Below are positions 15,345-25,399 of a stretch of 64,000 bases of DNA, one piece after another. The notes beneath the pieces were generated by a model. It had not been told where the DNA came from. It saw only the letters and a list, made by a program, of their open reading frames with translations, and made no database searches. Position numbers and translations under genes: made by a program. Within the stretch, counting starts at the first letter, position 1. Each line of letters starts with the position of its first letter. The DNA comes from Thaumarchaeota archaeon casp-thauma3 (lineage in GTDB: Archaea; Thermoproteota; Nitrososphaeria; Nitrososphaerales; Nitrosopumilaceae): the NCBI GenBank assembly GCA_001510275.1, contig LFEY01000005.1, positions 36,508-100,507 of the forward strand, read 5' to 3'.

Positions 15345-16818
15345 AGTCTAAACTAAGTACTGGAGTTGCAAATTCTACAAATTGTATGAGTGGTTCTGGA
15401 TATACACCAAATCCTATCAAGAAAATCATTGAGAAGATCATTACAGCAATAATTGATTTTGGTTCTTTAACTCTCTTTTCTGTTTCTCCTTCAAAGTACA
15501 TCTTTCTTGTGATCCAACCATAGTAAGCAAGTGATAATGCACTGTTAAGTACACCAGCAATTGCAAGCCATGGTGCCCACCATAATGTAGAACCAGCATC
15601 TAATGCACTACCAAACAACATCAGTTTACTCCAGAACCCTGAAAGTGGAGGAACACCAGCCAGCGCGAATAGTGAGATTACCAAAGCTAGAGCAGTGATT
15701 GGCATTCTTCTTCCAAGTCCCTTTAGTTTATCGAGATTAGTTACTGCAAGAGTTGTTACAATTCCTGCAACTGCAATAAAGGCCATACCTTTCATTACTG
15801 CATGGTTTAGAATATGATACAAAGAACCTTGTAAACCAAGGGAACTATGTGGTGCAACTGCAAGCCCAATCAAAATGTATCCAGCGTGTGCAATACTAGA
15901 ATATGCCAACATTCTAGTGAGATTCTTTTGCATGATGGCAGCAATGTTACCAATTGTCATTGTCATTACTGCAAGAATACCAAGAGCTAATGTCCAATCA
16001 AGATTTAGAACAACCATTCCAAGAACAATAATTCTTATTGCTGCAGCAAATCCTACTTTCTTTGTTCCTGCTGCAAGAAGAGAAGTAATTGGAGGTGGTG
16101 CGCCTTCATATGTATCAGGAAGCCATTGATGGAAAGGTACAAGTCCCATCTTGAATCCAAATCCTGCAATAAACATTCCAACTGAAAGTAAAGCAAGTGG
16201 TAATAGAGACGGATCAAGTGTTGAATAACCTTGAATTACTTCTCCAATGTTTGTAGAACCAGTTAATCCATATGAGATTGAAATTCCATAAACTATGATT
16301 GCAGATGATAATGCACCAAACAAGAAATATTTTAGTGCAGCCTCATTTGAGCTTGGATTCTTTTTAATAAAGCCAACCAAAATGTATGTTGGAAGACTCA
16401 TAAGCTCCCATGCAACAAACAACATTACCAAATCAGTAGAATATGCTACTAGCACCATACCAATTGTTGCAAGAAGAATTAGAGAATAGTATACAGCAGG
16501 AGAGTTATGTTTTCTCATGTAATTGAAAGAGCCAACAGTAGTGAACAAAGCAACAATTAGCATTGCTATTGCAAATAATCCACCAAATGCATCATCTACA
16601 AGTACATCTTCGGAGAAAAGAGCAGCTGGTGCTATATTATCATTTAGGAACTGGTATCCAACATAACCAAGGGATACAATTAATGCTGCAAAGGCAATTA
16701 CGGCATAAAATGAGTTAGAACCTTGCTCTTTTCTTGCAATACTAATGATTGGAATAATAATTCCAACGGTTCCCAAAATTGCCATTATTACCAGTGGAGT
16801 AGAGGTGATTTCTAACAT
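15334..16818 (-). CDS. nuoN: Complex I subunit N (antiporter-like)
   Basis: Proton-pumping membrane subunit of an NuoN/FpoN type quinone oxidoreductase. 494 residues with about 14 membrane helices. Conserved features include FVAWELMSLPTYILVG (Glu of TM5), FKMGLVPFHQWLPDTYEGAPPP (given in part: VPFHQWLPDTYEGAP) with the Lys in FKMG, and LTRMLAYSSIAHAGY. It is the last gene of the cluster, 10 bp after nuoL. Its 3' end overlaps the prenyl synthase gene by 11 bp (convergent). Confidence 0.95.
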   Translation of the reverse strand: MLEITSTPLVIMAILGTVGIIIPIISIARKEQGSNSFYAVIAFAALIVSLGYVGYQFLNDNIAPAALFSEDVLVDDAFGGLFAIAMLIVALFTTVGSFNYMRKHNSPAVYYSLILLATIGMVLVAYSTDLVMLFVAWELMSLPTYILVGFIKKNPSSNEAALKYFLFGALSSAIIVYGISISYGLTGSTNIGEVIQGYSTLDPSLLPLALLSVGMFIAGFGFKMGLVPFHQWLPDTYEGAPPPITSLLAAGTKKVGFAAAIRIIVLGMVVLNLDWTLALGILAVMTMTIGNIAAIMQKNLTRMLAYSSIAHAGYILIGLAVAPHSSLGLQGSLYHILNHAVMKGMAFIAVAGIVTTLAVTNLDKLKGLGRRMPITALALVISLFALAGVPPLSGFWSKLMLFGSALDAGSTLWWAPWLAIAGVLNSALSLAYYGWITRKMYFEGETEKRVKEPKSIIAVMIFSMIFLIGFGVYPEPLIQFVEFATPVLSLDFMP

Positions 16819-16828
16819 TTCATATCTC

Positions 16829-18925
16829 CTAGATCAACAACATCAGAACTACGAATAGTAATCCTGCTCCAAATACGAATAGATATGATTGTGAGACGCC
16901 AGTTTGTGTTCCTTGGACAACTTTTGCACTCCATAAAACTGCTTTCTGGAATCCATCATTCATGCCATAATCGATAGCTGTCTTTTCAAAGTATCTGAAT
17001 ACACCTCTTGCCAACCATAATGGTGCTACAACAAAGCACCAGTATATGATGGCATTAAGATACCACCTGTTTAAGAGAAATTTATGAATTCCATAAAAGA
17101 TGATGTTAGAGTTTACAAATTTTACAGGATCAACCCATCTACCAATATAGAAGATGTAACCTAATCCAGCTCCTATAGCAAATGCTGCTAATGATGAACC
17201 AAGTGCAACAGGATTAAGTCCCTGTAAGAATTCGGGTAGAATTGATGCTTCTATTGCATAATGTTCGGTGTGAATACCAAAGGAATTTTCAAGATAGTCT
17301 ACAAACGTATGGTGAAGTCCTTCTTCCATTGATAATCCAATAAGACCAATTCCAATAGTAAGAACTGCAAGAATTCCATATGGAATCCACATTGATAATG
17401 ATGCTTCATGGATATGATGTCCTTCTTCTTCCATCTTTTCGATATGTTTGCTCTTCTTTCCAAAGAATACCAGTCCCATCATTCTCATAGTATAGAAAGC
17501 GGTAATGACTGCAGTTAATACAGCAATTGCATACAACGGCATTGCCCATTCATTTCCAGATTCATAGACAGCAGCAAAGATTGCATCTTTACTCCAGAAA
17601 CCTGTTGTGATAAATGGAGCACCCATCAAACCAAGACCAGCTGCCCACATGAATGCATAGGTTTTCTTCATCTGTTTTCTAAGACCACCCATATCTGTCA
17701 TAAATCTAGAACCAACAACATGTAACAAAGAACCTGCTGCCATGAATAATGAAGCTTTGAACATCGCGTGAGAGATTAAATGGAAGAATCCTGCAGTGTA
17801 ACCATCAACATATTGATAAGATAATCCTGCAACACCTAATGCCATCATCATATAACCAATTTGGGAACCAGTAGAATAAGCAAGAACTTTCTTAATTTCA
17901 GGATTGACCATTGCTTGTGTTGCAAGTAATAGTGCCGTAATTGCGCCAACCCAAGCAACAATCTCAAAGAATTGATCAGCAAGAATTCCTGCTGCTCCTA
18001 ATGCAAATACAAGAGGACCTATTCTTGCAACCAAGAACACACCTGCCTTAACCATAGTTGCTGCGTGAATCAATGCAGATACAGCAGTAGGACCAGTCAT
18101 TGCTTCTAACAACCATTCATTTAGTGGGAATTGTGCTGATTTTCCAACAGCTCCACCAAAGATTAAAACAAATGCAGGAACCAAAAGCCCTTGAGAGGTC
18201 ATTGTAACTGCCCATTCAGTATCTCCAATTAGTTCTTTGAATCCAAAAGTACCTGCAAACAAGAATATCAAGAGCATACCTGCAATCATCATCACATCAC
18301 CAACTTTGGTCATGATGAATGCCTTCATACCAGCATGAGTTGGAGAATAGTAATCTAACATACCAAGAACAGTACGTCCTTCAGTACCAACATGATCTTT
18401 CTTCTTGTCACGATACCAAAAGCTGATCAATGCATACGATGCAAGACCTACACCTTCCCATCCAAAGAATACTTGAAGTAAGTTGTCAGACAAGACAATT
18501 AACTGCATTGAACCAATAAAGAACATCATCCAGAACCAGAATCTTGTAATATCTTTATCACCTTTCATGTATCCTGTACTGTAAATCAAAATGAGAAATG
18601 AAATCCAGCCAACAACATTTGCCATTATTATGGAGAGCGGATCTGCCAAGATACCGGCTTTAAGACCAAGTGACTCTATCCATGGAATTTGATTATGTAT
18701 TTCGCCGGCCTCTAAAGCAATTGGGATCATTGATGCGGCAGATAATGTACTCATCAAAGCAAATCCAATTGCAACATACCCAGTTGCATTTTTTGAAAAG
18801 TTACTAGTTACGTTTTTTGATAATTTAGCAATTCCAGGTATGATAAGAGCTGCTGCAAATGGGAGAATCCAAACTAACCAAGCACTTGTTGCTCCAATTT
18901 CAAATCCCATTAATTCAGTTGCCAT
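16829..18925 (-). CDS. nuoL: Complex I subunit L (antiporter-like)
   Basis: Largest antiporter-like subunit, 698 residues, with about 14 core helices and a long C-terminal region that should include the lateral helix. Family motifs: FFGWEGVGLASYALISFWY (GWEGVGL), KSAQFPLNEWLLEAMTGPTAVSALIHAATMV in segments (FPLNEWLLEAM, GPTAVSALIHAATMV), and KKVLAYSTGSQIGYM. The common family wording is PLH-WLP; here the His is Asn (PLNEWLL). It is 3 bp from nuoM. Confidence 0.95.
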   Translation of the reverse strand: MATELMGFEIGATSAWLVWILPFAAALIIPGIAKLSKNVTSNFSKNATGYVAIGFALMSTLSAASMIPIALEAGEIHNQIPWIESLGLKAGILADPLSIIMANVVGWISFLILIYSTGYMKGDKDITRFWFWMMFFIGSMQLIVLSDNLLQVFFGWEGVGLASYALISFWYRDKKKDHVGTEGRTVLGMLDYYSPTHAGMKAFIMTKVGDVMMIAGMLLIFLFAGTFGFKELIGDTEWAVTMTSQGLLVPAFVLIFGGAVGKSAQFPLNEWLLEAMTGPTAVSALIHAATMVKAGVFLVARIGPLVFALGAAGILADQFFEIVAWVGAITALLLATQAMVNPEIKKVLAYSTGSQIGYMMMALGVAGLSYQYVDGYTAGFFHLISHAMFKASLFMAAGSLLHVVGSRFMTDMGGLRKQMKKTYAFMWAAGLGLMGAPFITTGFWSKDAIFAAVYESGNEWAMPLYAIAVLTAVITAFYTMRMMGLVFFGKKSKHIEKMEEEGHHIHEASLSMWIPYGILAVLTIGIGLIGLSMEEGLHHTFVDYLENSFGIHTEHYAIEASILPEFLQGLNPVALGSSLAAFAIGAGLGYIFYIGRWVDPVKFVNSNIIFYGIHKFLLNRWYLNAIIYWCFVVAPLWLARGVFRYFEKTAIDYGMNDGFQKAVLWSAKVVQGTQTGVSQSYLFVFGAGLLFVVLMLLI

Positions 18926-18928
18926 ATT

Positions 18929-20482
18929 CTAAACCCCTAAAACCCCACTCATGTACGGAATTATTGTTTTATAGAAGATATCCGGATAAATTCCCAGTAC
19001 AATAGAAAATCCTGCCAACACCATCATTGGTGCAGTCATGTACCAACTTCCTTCTTTCACATTTTCAAGATGTTCAGGAGTTTTGCCAAAGAATACACGT
19101 TTTAGCATCCAAAGAAGATAAGACATTGTAAGAACAGTTGCAACAAGACCTAAACCGAATCCTACGGCTCTAAGTGTAGAACCTTCTTCAATTGCAGTCT
19201 CTAATGCGCCGGCAAAGAGAATCCATTCTCCCATGAAACCACTGGTTGGTGGGATACCCATAATTGTCAAGGCACCAATTACTGCACATACTGCTGTAAT
19301 TGGCATCTTTCCAGCTAATCCTCCAAGTTTAGAGATACTTCTAGTTCCGACTTTAACGATAATAACTCCAGCCATCATGAAGAGAATGCCTTTTCCAATT
19401 GCGTGTGTCACATACATCATCTCTGCACCTGTAAGGCCAAGTACAGAAATTGTGCCAATACCAAACAAGAGATAACCCATTTGGCTGATACTAGAGTAAG
19501 CAAGAAGACGTTTTATGTCATCTTGCATCAGTGCCATTGCACCACCATAAATCATTGTAACAAGCCCCCAAATGTAGAACCATATTGCTAGGTCGGCAAA
19601 TGTTGCAGGTAAGAATTCAACAATTAATCTGAAAATACCATAAGCACCAATTCCAATCATGGCTGGAGACAATAATGCACTAATTGGTGTTGGTGCAGCA
19701 CCGTGGACATATGGAAGCCAAATGTGGAACATGAAGACTGCTAGCTTAACACCAAGACCTAATGCGATCGCAACTGCAGAAAACATTGCAATGTCTTGAG
19801 GAATTTCTGATTCATTAATATCTGCAAAGTCAAAACTTCCAACGGTAAAACCAATCATCAAAAAGCCTAATAGTAAAACAACTGCACCTGAGTGAGTCCA
19901 AAACAAGAACATCAAACCAATCTTTCTTCTTTGACCGGCACCCCAAAGAGCAACCAAGAAGAAACCTGGAATCAACATTATCTCAAAGAATACAAAGAAT
20001 TCAATCAGGTTTGTTGCAAGAACTGTTCCAAGCATTCCCATTGCAAAGAGAAGATAAAGTGCAAAGTAAAGTCCTGATTTGGTATTTACATAATTGGAAA
20101 GAGCAGATGATTCAATTACCGAAGTCTGTCCACTCGCAGATGGGTTGATGTTTTGTTCTTCTTCGAATTGATGGTGGAATATGTGAAGCATGTATGGTTT
20201 TGAGTAAAGTACCAAGATTGTAGATAGCACATAGATCATTATTGCAAATGGTGATGCTAAACCATCCATCAAGAAACCAAACTCACCAAACTGGCTTGTC
20301 CATGGATAATGTTCCTCTACAGTTCCAGAAAGTGCAGCATTAATTATTAGAATTGTTGTGTAAAGTAGAATTGCAAATGTAAACCACATTGCTGGTGTAG
20401 GGCCTGCTTTTCTTCCAATAATGTAGGCTACTGGAGCTAATAATAGTGGCAGTACAACTGCCTGTAATAATGCATATTCCAT
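18929..20482 (-). CDS. nuoM: Complex I subunit M (antiporter-like)
   Basis: Proton-translocating subunit of 517 residues. FFEIMLIPGFFLVALWG (Glu of TM5), KLAVFMFHIWLPYVHGAAPTP in parts (MFHIWLPYVHGAAPTP) and DDIKRLLAYSSISQMGYLL are the family blocks. It directly follows nuoK (adjacent bases) and precedes nuoL by 3 bp, so the genes are translationally linked. Confidence 0.95.
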   Translation of the reverse strand: MEYALLQAVVLPLLLAPVAYIIGRKAGPTPAMWFTFAILLYTTILIINAALSGTVEEHYPWTSQFGEFGFLMDGLASPFAIMIYVLSTILVLYSKPYMLHIFHHQFEEEQNINPSASGQTSVIESSALSNYVNTKSGLYFALYLLFAMGMLGTVLATNLIEFFVFFEIMLIPGFFLVALWGAGQRRKIGLMFLFWTHSGAVVLLLGFLMIGFTVGSFDFADINESEIPQDIAMFSAVAIALGLGVKLAVFMFHIWLPYVHGAAPTPISALLSPAMIGIGAYGIFRLIVEFLPATFADLAIWFYIWGLVTMIYGGAMALMQDDIKRLLAYSSISQMGYLLFGIGTISVLGLTGAEMMYVTHAIGKGILFMMAGVIIVKVGTRSISKLGGLAGKMPITAVCAVIGALTIMGIPPTSGFMGEWILFAGALETAIEEGSTLRAVGFGLGLVATVLTMSYLLWMLKRVFFGKTPEHLENVKEGSWYMTAPMMVLAGFSIVLGIYPDIFYKTIIPYMSGVLGV

Positions 20483-20788
20483 TTATCCTTTCAAACTCCT
20501 AAAGTCTGCAATATCGACATTTTGATACATACGATAAGCTACGATAATTAACGAAAGTCCAACTGCTACTTCTGCAGCTGCAATTGCAATTGAGAATAAA
20601 GCCAAAGTCTGACCACCACTATGAGGTAAGAATCTACCAAATGCAACAAGGTTGATGTTTGCAGCATTAATAATAATTTCAATTGCAAATAGCATTCGAA
20701 TAAAATTACGTTTTACAGCAAGACCGTAAATTCCTATGCCCAATAAAGCAACAGATACAAGTATAAAATCAATTAGCTCGTTGGTCAT
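20483..20788 (-). CDS. nuoK: Complex I subunit K
   Basis: Small three-helix subunit of the membrane arm. Residues include the two membrane glutamates (FAIEIIINAANINLVAF and AEVAVGLSLIIVAYR). MTNELIDF at 20788 is the family-like start. The frame is open to an ATG 9 bp earlier. It overlaps nuoJ by about 20 bp. Confidence 0.93.
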   Translation of the reverse strand: MTNELIDFILVSVALLGIGIYGLAVKRNFIRMLFAIEIIINAANINLVAFGRFLPHSGGQTLALFSIAIAAAEVAVGLSLIIVAYRMYQNVDIADFRSLKG

Positions 20789-21281
20789 TCTCCACATCCT
20801 CTCGTCTGGCTAAAACTAATGCACCAGTTACAGTACCTGCCAAAATTAAGCCCATCAAAATCAATGCAGGCCAATAATATGTTACAAAGTCTGCACCAAT
20901 ATCTCTAAAATCAACTGGTGGTTCATCAGTAATCATTGTTTTGATTCCAGAATCTAAGAATACAGCACCTAATGATATCATTACTACAAGCATCAATCCA
21001 ATTCCTGCAAACTTTCTTCGCTTGTCTTCGATTTTTTTAAAGATGAGTTCTCTTTTTACCAGCATAACAGTAAACAAAATTAAAACAGCAATAGAGCCAA
21101 CATAGACTGCTAGTTGGAACAACGCAACAAATGGTGCGTCTAACAATAAGAAAAATCCAGCAATTCCACCAAGTGTTCCCATCAATGCAATCGAGCCGTA
21201 AATTAATGATCTCATTTCAAGTGCAGCAATTGCAGAACCAATTGTAATTACAGTTAATGCAAGAAATGTAGCATCAGCCAT
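20769..21281 (-). CDS. nuoJ: Complex I subunit J
   Basis: Membrane-arm subunit with five predicted helices. IYGSIALMGTLGGIAGFFLLLDAPFVALFQLAVYVGSIAVLILF (seen as DAPFVALFQLAVYVGSIAV) is the conserved TM3 region with its pi-bulge Tyr. I take ATG 21281 (MADATFL), 8 bp inside the end of nuoI, as the start. The frame is open to 21329, but the extra 16 residues are charged and sit entirely inside nuoI. Confidence 0.92.
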   Translation of the reverse strand: MADATFLALTVITIGSAIAALEMRSLIYGSIALMGTLGGIAGFFLLLDAPFVALFQLAVYVGSIAVLILFTVMLVKRELIFKKIEDKRRKFAGIGLMLVVMISLGAVFLDSGIKTMITDEPPVDFRDIGADFVTYYWPALILMGLILAGTVTGALVLARREDVENDQRAN

Positions 21282-21771
21282 GTGATGCACCTCTATCAGT
21301 GATTTTGATTTCACTGTCTTGTTGAACATATGGTTTTACCTGAAGTTGTGCAGGAGTATAGATTAAACCCTCTTTGGAAAATGAAGAAAGTTCATAATCA
21401 TTAGTCATGTAAAGTGCATAAAATGGACATGCATCAACACAAAGACCACAAAAAACACATTTACCGTAATCAATCTGAGGCATAATTGCTTTTTTGTTGT
21501 GTTTATGTTCTTCTGGAACCTTTACCATTGCAATTGCTTCAGCAACTCCTTCACATGCAATAGAACATAATTGACAACCAGTACAATGATCATGAAATAA
21601 TAGATGACGTCCCTTTAGTCCAGCAATTCCAACACCAGTTGAAGGATCAAATTGATACCCATCGCCTACAAACTTTAGTTTCTCTTCAGGATAACGAAGT
21701 GTAAATCGCTTTATTGCAAGATGTTTAATCCCAGAATTTAGTGCGCGGATGATACCTGTAGCAGTTCCCAT
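21274..21771 (-). CDS. nuoI: Complex I subunit I (8Fe ferredoxin-like)
   Basis: Carries the two [4Fe-4S] clusters N6a/N6b that bridge the peripheral arm. Motifs are CTGCQLCSIACEG and CVFCGLCVDACPF (each C-x2-C-x2-C-x3-C). The first lacks the usual Pro after the fourth Cys. 165 residues. In a complex without NuoE, F and G this subunit is the likely entry point for electrons (inference). Confidence 0.94.
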   Translation of the reverse strand: MGTATGIIRALNSGIKHLAIKRFTLRYPEEKLKFVGDGYQFDPSTGVGIAGLKGRHLLFHDHCTGCQLCSIACEGVAEAIAMVKVPEEHKHNKKAIMPQIDYGKCVFCGLCVDACPFYALYMTNDYELSSFSKEGLIYTPAQLQVKPYVQQDSEIKITDRGASHG

Positions 21772-23069
21772 TATTGTAATCCTCCGGGTCCCAACACTCC
21801 AGCGTAAAGCAAACCTAGTGCAATAAAGATGTTAACGAAAGCAAGTCCAATGAGTTTGGTCCAACCAAGACTTAACAACAGATCAACTCTGACTCTTGGG
21901 AACACACCTCTTGGCAATAAAATAAAGAAGATTACTCCAACAGTTTTGAGAACAAACCAAAGTGCACCATTAAGCATTTCTTGGGTAAATAGTGGCAACC
22001 CAGGAATCTTGGCAGTAATAGGGCCCATTACAATTCCTTCAGTAAGAATTTCAGCTGGGAATGGAGGTACAACCATTGGACCATGCCATCCAGCAAGGAA
22101 CAAGACAACAAACAATGCTGCAAATGCATAAAGTTTCAGATAGGTTCCTAATTGAACAAGTCCATACATCATTCCAGAAAATTCTGTTAACCAACCAGCT
22201 ACAATTTCACTTTCTGCTTCTGGTAAATCAAATGGAATTCTTTCTAATTCTGCAAGCATTGTAATAAAAAATACAATGGCGCCAACTGGTAAAAATATAA
22301 TCCATGGAAAACTGGACTGACTTGCTGCAATTTCAGACAAGTTTAGAGTTCCAGTTAGTATGACAACTCCCAACAAAGATAAGATTAATGGAATTTCAAA
22401 CGAAACCATTTGGAATAAGGCTCTGATACCTCCAATGAATGGATATTTGCTGTTTGCAGACCATGCAGAGAGAATAGTAATGATTGGGAAGAACCCAATT
22501 ACTGCAAATACTGCAAGTAATCCTAAATCTACATCTGCAACTACCCAACCAGGAGCTACAGGAATTAATGCAACAAATGCAGCTGCAGTTGCAACAAAGA
22601 GTACTGGTGCTGCCCAGAAAATTGGTTTATCAGCTTTTGCAGGAATAATAATTTCTTTAGAAATTAATTTTAGTCCATCACCCATTAATTGTAAAATACC
22701 TTCAAATTTTCCACAGTAGAAAGGACCAACTCTTAGTTGTAATTTTGCAAGCATCTTTCTTTCAATGAAAATTGTTCCAGCAGCAAGTAATGCTGCAAAA
22801 CCAAATCCAGGAAATGCCATTATTCTAAACATATCAGTTGCCATAAACGCATGAACAATTGGAAGGGTACGTGAAGGATCTGCTATCCACGATAATGCAA
22901 GAAATGGTGTAAGTAATTCTCCATTAATTACAGGCATTTCAATTACAAATAAAACCATGAAAACTGCTGGGAGGCCAACTAATACCATTAGTAACAAGCC
23001 CCAGAATGCATTATCAAATAACGATTTGATAAATTCACTTAGTTTGAATTTTGGTGCAATAACTGACAT
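21771..23069 (-). CDS. nuoH: Complex I subunit H, with N-terminal extension
   Basis: Forms part of the quinone chamber. Conserved segments: ERKMLAKLQLRVGPFYCGKFEG (in part RKMLAKLQLRVGP), LMGDGLKLISKEIIIP, ELERIPFDLPEAESEIVAGW in parts (IPFDLPEAESEIVAG). 432 residues, roughly 90 longer than most NuoH. The surplus lies mainly at the N-terminus (an added helix plus about 60-residue loop before the first conserved block). It abuts nuoD. Confidence 0.94.
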   Translation of the reverse strand: MSVIAPKFKLSEFIKSLFDNAFWGLLLMVLVGLPAVFMVLFVIEMPVINGELLTPFLALSWIADPSRTLPIVHAFMATDMFRIMAFPGFGFAALLAAGTIFIERKMLAKLQLRVGPFYCGKFEGILQLMGDGLKLISKEIIIPAKADKPIFWAAPVLFVATAAAFVALIPVAPGWVVADVDLGLLAVFAVIGFFPIITILSAWSANSKYPFIGGIRALFQMVSFEIPLILSLLGVVILTGTLNLSEIAASQSSFPWIIFLPVGAIVFFITMLAELERIPFDLPEAESEIVAGWLTEFSGMMYGLVQLGTYLKLYAFAALFVVLFLAGWHGPMVVPPFPAEILTEGIVMGPITAKIPGLPLFTQEMLNGALWFVLKTVGVIFFILLPRGVFPRVRVDLLLSLGWTKLIGLAFVNIFIALGLLYAGVLGPGGLQ

Positions 23070-24254
23070 TTATCGATCTGCCTCCACTGGCCAATAATTA
23101 AGACTCCAATAAACTGATGGCATGTTACCAAGTTTTTCACCTTTGAGAAGGTATGGTAATGCAATCAAGTTTCTAAAGGAAGGAACACTCATCTTTAATC
23201 TGTATGGTTCAGGTTTAGCATCAGAAACAATATAGTAACCTAAAGAACCTCTACCAGATTCTACACGTTTGTATACTGAATCAAATACTTTACCTTTTGG
23301 ATTTGGTTTTAGTTTAACTCTAACAGATCCAGATTTTGGCATTTTTTGTAATGCTTGTCTAATTATATTGCAGCTTTCCATCATGTCAAGCCATGGAATT
23401 TTAGATCTGGCATAAGCATCTCCTTCTTTCATCACATTAGTGTGAATATCTAACTCATCGTAGACATCATAGGGCTCTTTCTTTCTTAGATCATAATCGA
23501 CACCACTTGCACGAAGTACAGACCCAGTTGTTCCAAGTCTAATTGCATCTTGACGTGATAGTACACCAGTATCTTGAGTTCTTGAAATTAGAATTGGGTT
23601 ATCATAAAATACTGCAGCATATTCTTTGATGCGTTTTTCAAAATAGTTAACTTGACGTAAGCAAACTTCTTCAAAGTTTGGTGGTAAATCATTTCTAACT
23701 CCACCAGGAACAAAATGTGCGTGTGTGACTCTTGCACCAGTCATTTTTTCCATAAGATCAATTAAGAGTTCACGATCACCTGCAGGCCACATAAACATTG
23801 TAGAATGTCCTAAGAAGATTCCGTAAATTGCAAGCCAATACATTATATAGATACATCTGTTTAACTCAGATGCAATAACTCTAACATACTTTGCACGTTC
23901 AGGAACTTCAATTCCAAGAAGTTCTTCAACTCCTAAGACATATGGATAAAGCACATTACATGAATCATGAATTACCGGTCGTTCTAAGTGAGGAATATTT
24001 AGGATATAGTTTCTATATTCTGCCATTTTCTCTTCTCCACGGTGGACATATCCAGGATCAGGATCACATGCAATAATATAGTCACCATCAATTTGTACAA
24101 TGAGTCTCATGTGACCAGAACCTGGGTGTTGTGGTCCAACATTGAGAGTCATGATTCTCTCATCAACTTTTTGAAGTCCTAATCCTGGCGGTAACCAATT
24201 TAATGATGGTTTATCTATCTGTATTTCTGATGTTGTTGGTAATTCTGTAGTCAT
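23070..24254 (-). CDS. nuoD: Complex I subunit D (49-kDa)
   Basis: Quinone-site subunit derived from [NiFe]-hydrogenase large subunits. NVGPQHPGSGHMRL (quinone-binding His in PQHPGSGH), DPGYVHRGEEKMAEYR, GPVLRASGVDYDLRKKEPY-type block (SVLRASGVDYDLRKKEPY) and RVESGRGSLGYY are clear. The hydrogenase cysteines are absent, as expected for complex I. 394 residues. It follows nuoC by 2 bp. Confidence 0.95.
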   Translation of the reverse strand: MTTELPTTSEIQIDKPSLNWLPPGLGLQKVDERIMTLNVGPQHPGSGHMRLIVQIDGDYIIACDPDPGYVHRGEEKMAEYRNYILNIPHLERPVIHDSCNVLYPYVLGVEELLGIEVPERAKYVRVIASELNRCIYIMYWLAIYGIFLGHSTMFMWPAGDRELLIDLMEKMTGARVTHAHFVPGGVRNDLPPNFEEVCLRQVNYFEKRIKEYAAVFYDNPILISRTQDTGVLSRQDAIRLGTTGSVLRASGVDYDLRKKEPYDVYDELDIHTNVMKEGDAYARSKIPWLDMMESCNIIRQALQKMPKSGSVRVKLKPNPKGKVFDSVYKRVESGRGSLGYYIVSDAKPEPYRLKMSVPSFRNLIALPYLLKGEKLGNMPSVYWSLNYWPVEADR

Positions 24255-24256
24255 TT

Positions 24257-24835
24257 CTATCTTCCCTTTATTGTAAAGTCCTTTCTAAGTGGAGGTAAGT
24301 CTGCCCAATCTTCTGGCAAAAGTAATCTTCTATTATCAGGATGACCTTCAAAGTAAACACCAAACATTTCAAAAACTTCTCTTTCATGAAACTCTACACT
24401 GTAAAATACATCTCTAAGAGTAGGAAGTTTTGTTGCATCATTTCCAGGGATTGGATTTTCTTCTCGTTGAGCTCTAGTAGATAAAGCAAGAATTTGTCTT
24501 GCTAATGAAGGATCAGAGTAAGAGCCAATATGATAAACAACTTCAATTTCTTTGTCTTGTGGATAATCCACACCTGAAACAGACTCTACATGATCATAGT
24601 TTAATGCATCACGAATGAATTCTGCCACATCATGTACATTTTCTCGACTAGTACCAATTCCAACTCTATCTTCTTTAACAAATGTAACGTAAACTTTATC
24701 ACCAAATTTTTCAATTATTTTATCAGAAATTCCTTTCTCAAATGCAGGTAATTCTACTTGTTTTTCTTCAGGTTTTTTTACTACAGGTGTTTCTTCAGAT
24801 TCTGCATCTACAGATGTTTCAGAATCAGAACTCAT
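24257..24835 (-). CDS. nuoC: Complex I subunit C (30-kDa)
   Basis: Peripheral-arm subunit. The C-terminal signature EREVFEMFGVYFEGHPDNRRLLLPEDW in parts (EREVFEMFGVYFEGHP, RLLLPEDW) is diagnostic. The first 45 residues are an acidic, low-complexity Glu/Pro/Val-rich extension. Its start overlaps the nuoB stop. Confidence 0.93.
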   Translation of the reverse strand: MSSDSETSVDAESEETPVVKKPEEKQVELPAFEKGISDKIIEKFGDKVYVTFVKEDRVGIGTSRENVHDVAEFIRDALNYDHVESVSGVDYPQDKEIEVVYHIGSYSDPSLARQILALSTRAQREENPIPGNDATKLPTLRDVFYSVEFHEREVFEMFGVYFEGHPDNRRLLLPEDWADLPPLRKDFTIKGR

Positions 24836-25359
24836 TATACAAACGTCCTAGCCTTCATTCTCTTAATTTTCTCTTGCAGTAAAATACATCCTTGAATAAG
24901 AGTTTCAGGTCTAGGTGGACAACCTGGAACATAGACATCAACTGGAATGACTCCATCAATTCCTGGAAGTACATTGTATGAATCAAAATATAATCCTCCA
25001 GTAATTGCACAAGCTCCCATAGCAATTACATACTTTGGTTCTGGCATTTGATCATAAACTAATCTGAGACGTGGTGCCATTTTTCTTGTAATAGTTCCTT
25101 GAACAACAATTAGATCACATTGTCTAAGTGAACCAAATGCTTCAATGATACCAAATCTTTCAACATCATATCTAGGACTTGATGCTGCACCAAATTCAAC
25201 ACTGCAACAAGCTGTTTCAATGTGGACAGGCCAGAGTGACCAAATTCTACCCCAGTTGATGGCGTAGCCCAATGGTTTACCAATTGCTTTTTCTAAAATG
25301 TCTCCTAACTTTCCTACAAAAACATTTGCATTTTCTGGTGTTACTAAGTCTTTAAGCAA
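24835..25359 (-). CDS. nuoB: Complex I subunit B (cluster N2)
   Basis: Binds the terminal [4Fe-4S] cluster N2. The ligands are seen as the vicinal pair ETACCSVEFGA, then AMGACAITGG and VPGCPPRPE. VVQGTITRKMAP is also conserved. 174 residues, standard. Confidence 0.95.
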   Translation of the reverse strand: MLKDLVTPENANVFVGKLGDILEKAIGKPLGYAINWGRIWSLWPVHIETACCSVEFGAASSPRYDVERFGIIEAFGSLRQCDLIVVQGTITRKMAPRLRLVYDQMPEPKYVIAMGACAITGGLYFDSYNVLPGIDGVIPVDVYVPGCPPRPETLIQGCILLQEKIKRMKARTFV

Positions 25360-25399
25360 TCTTATTCCCTATCCTCATAAATGTAATTTGTATAAAAAA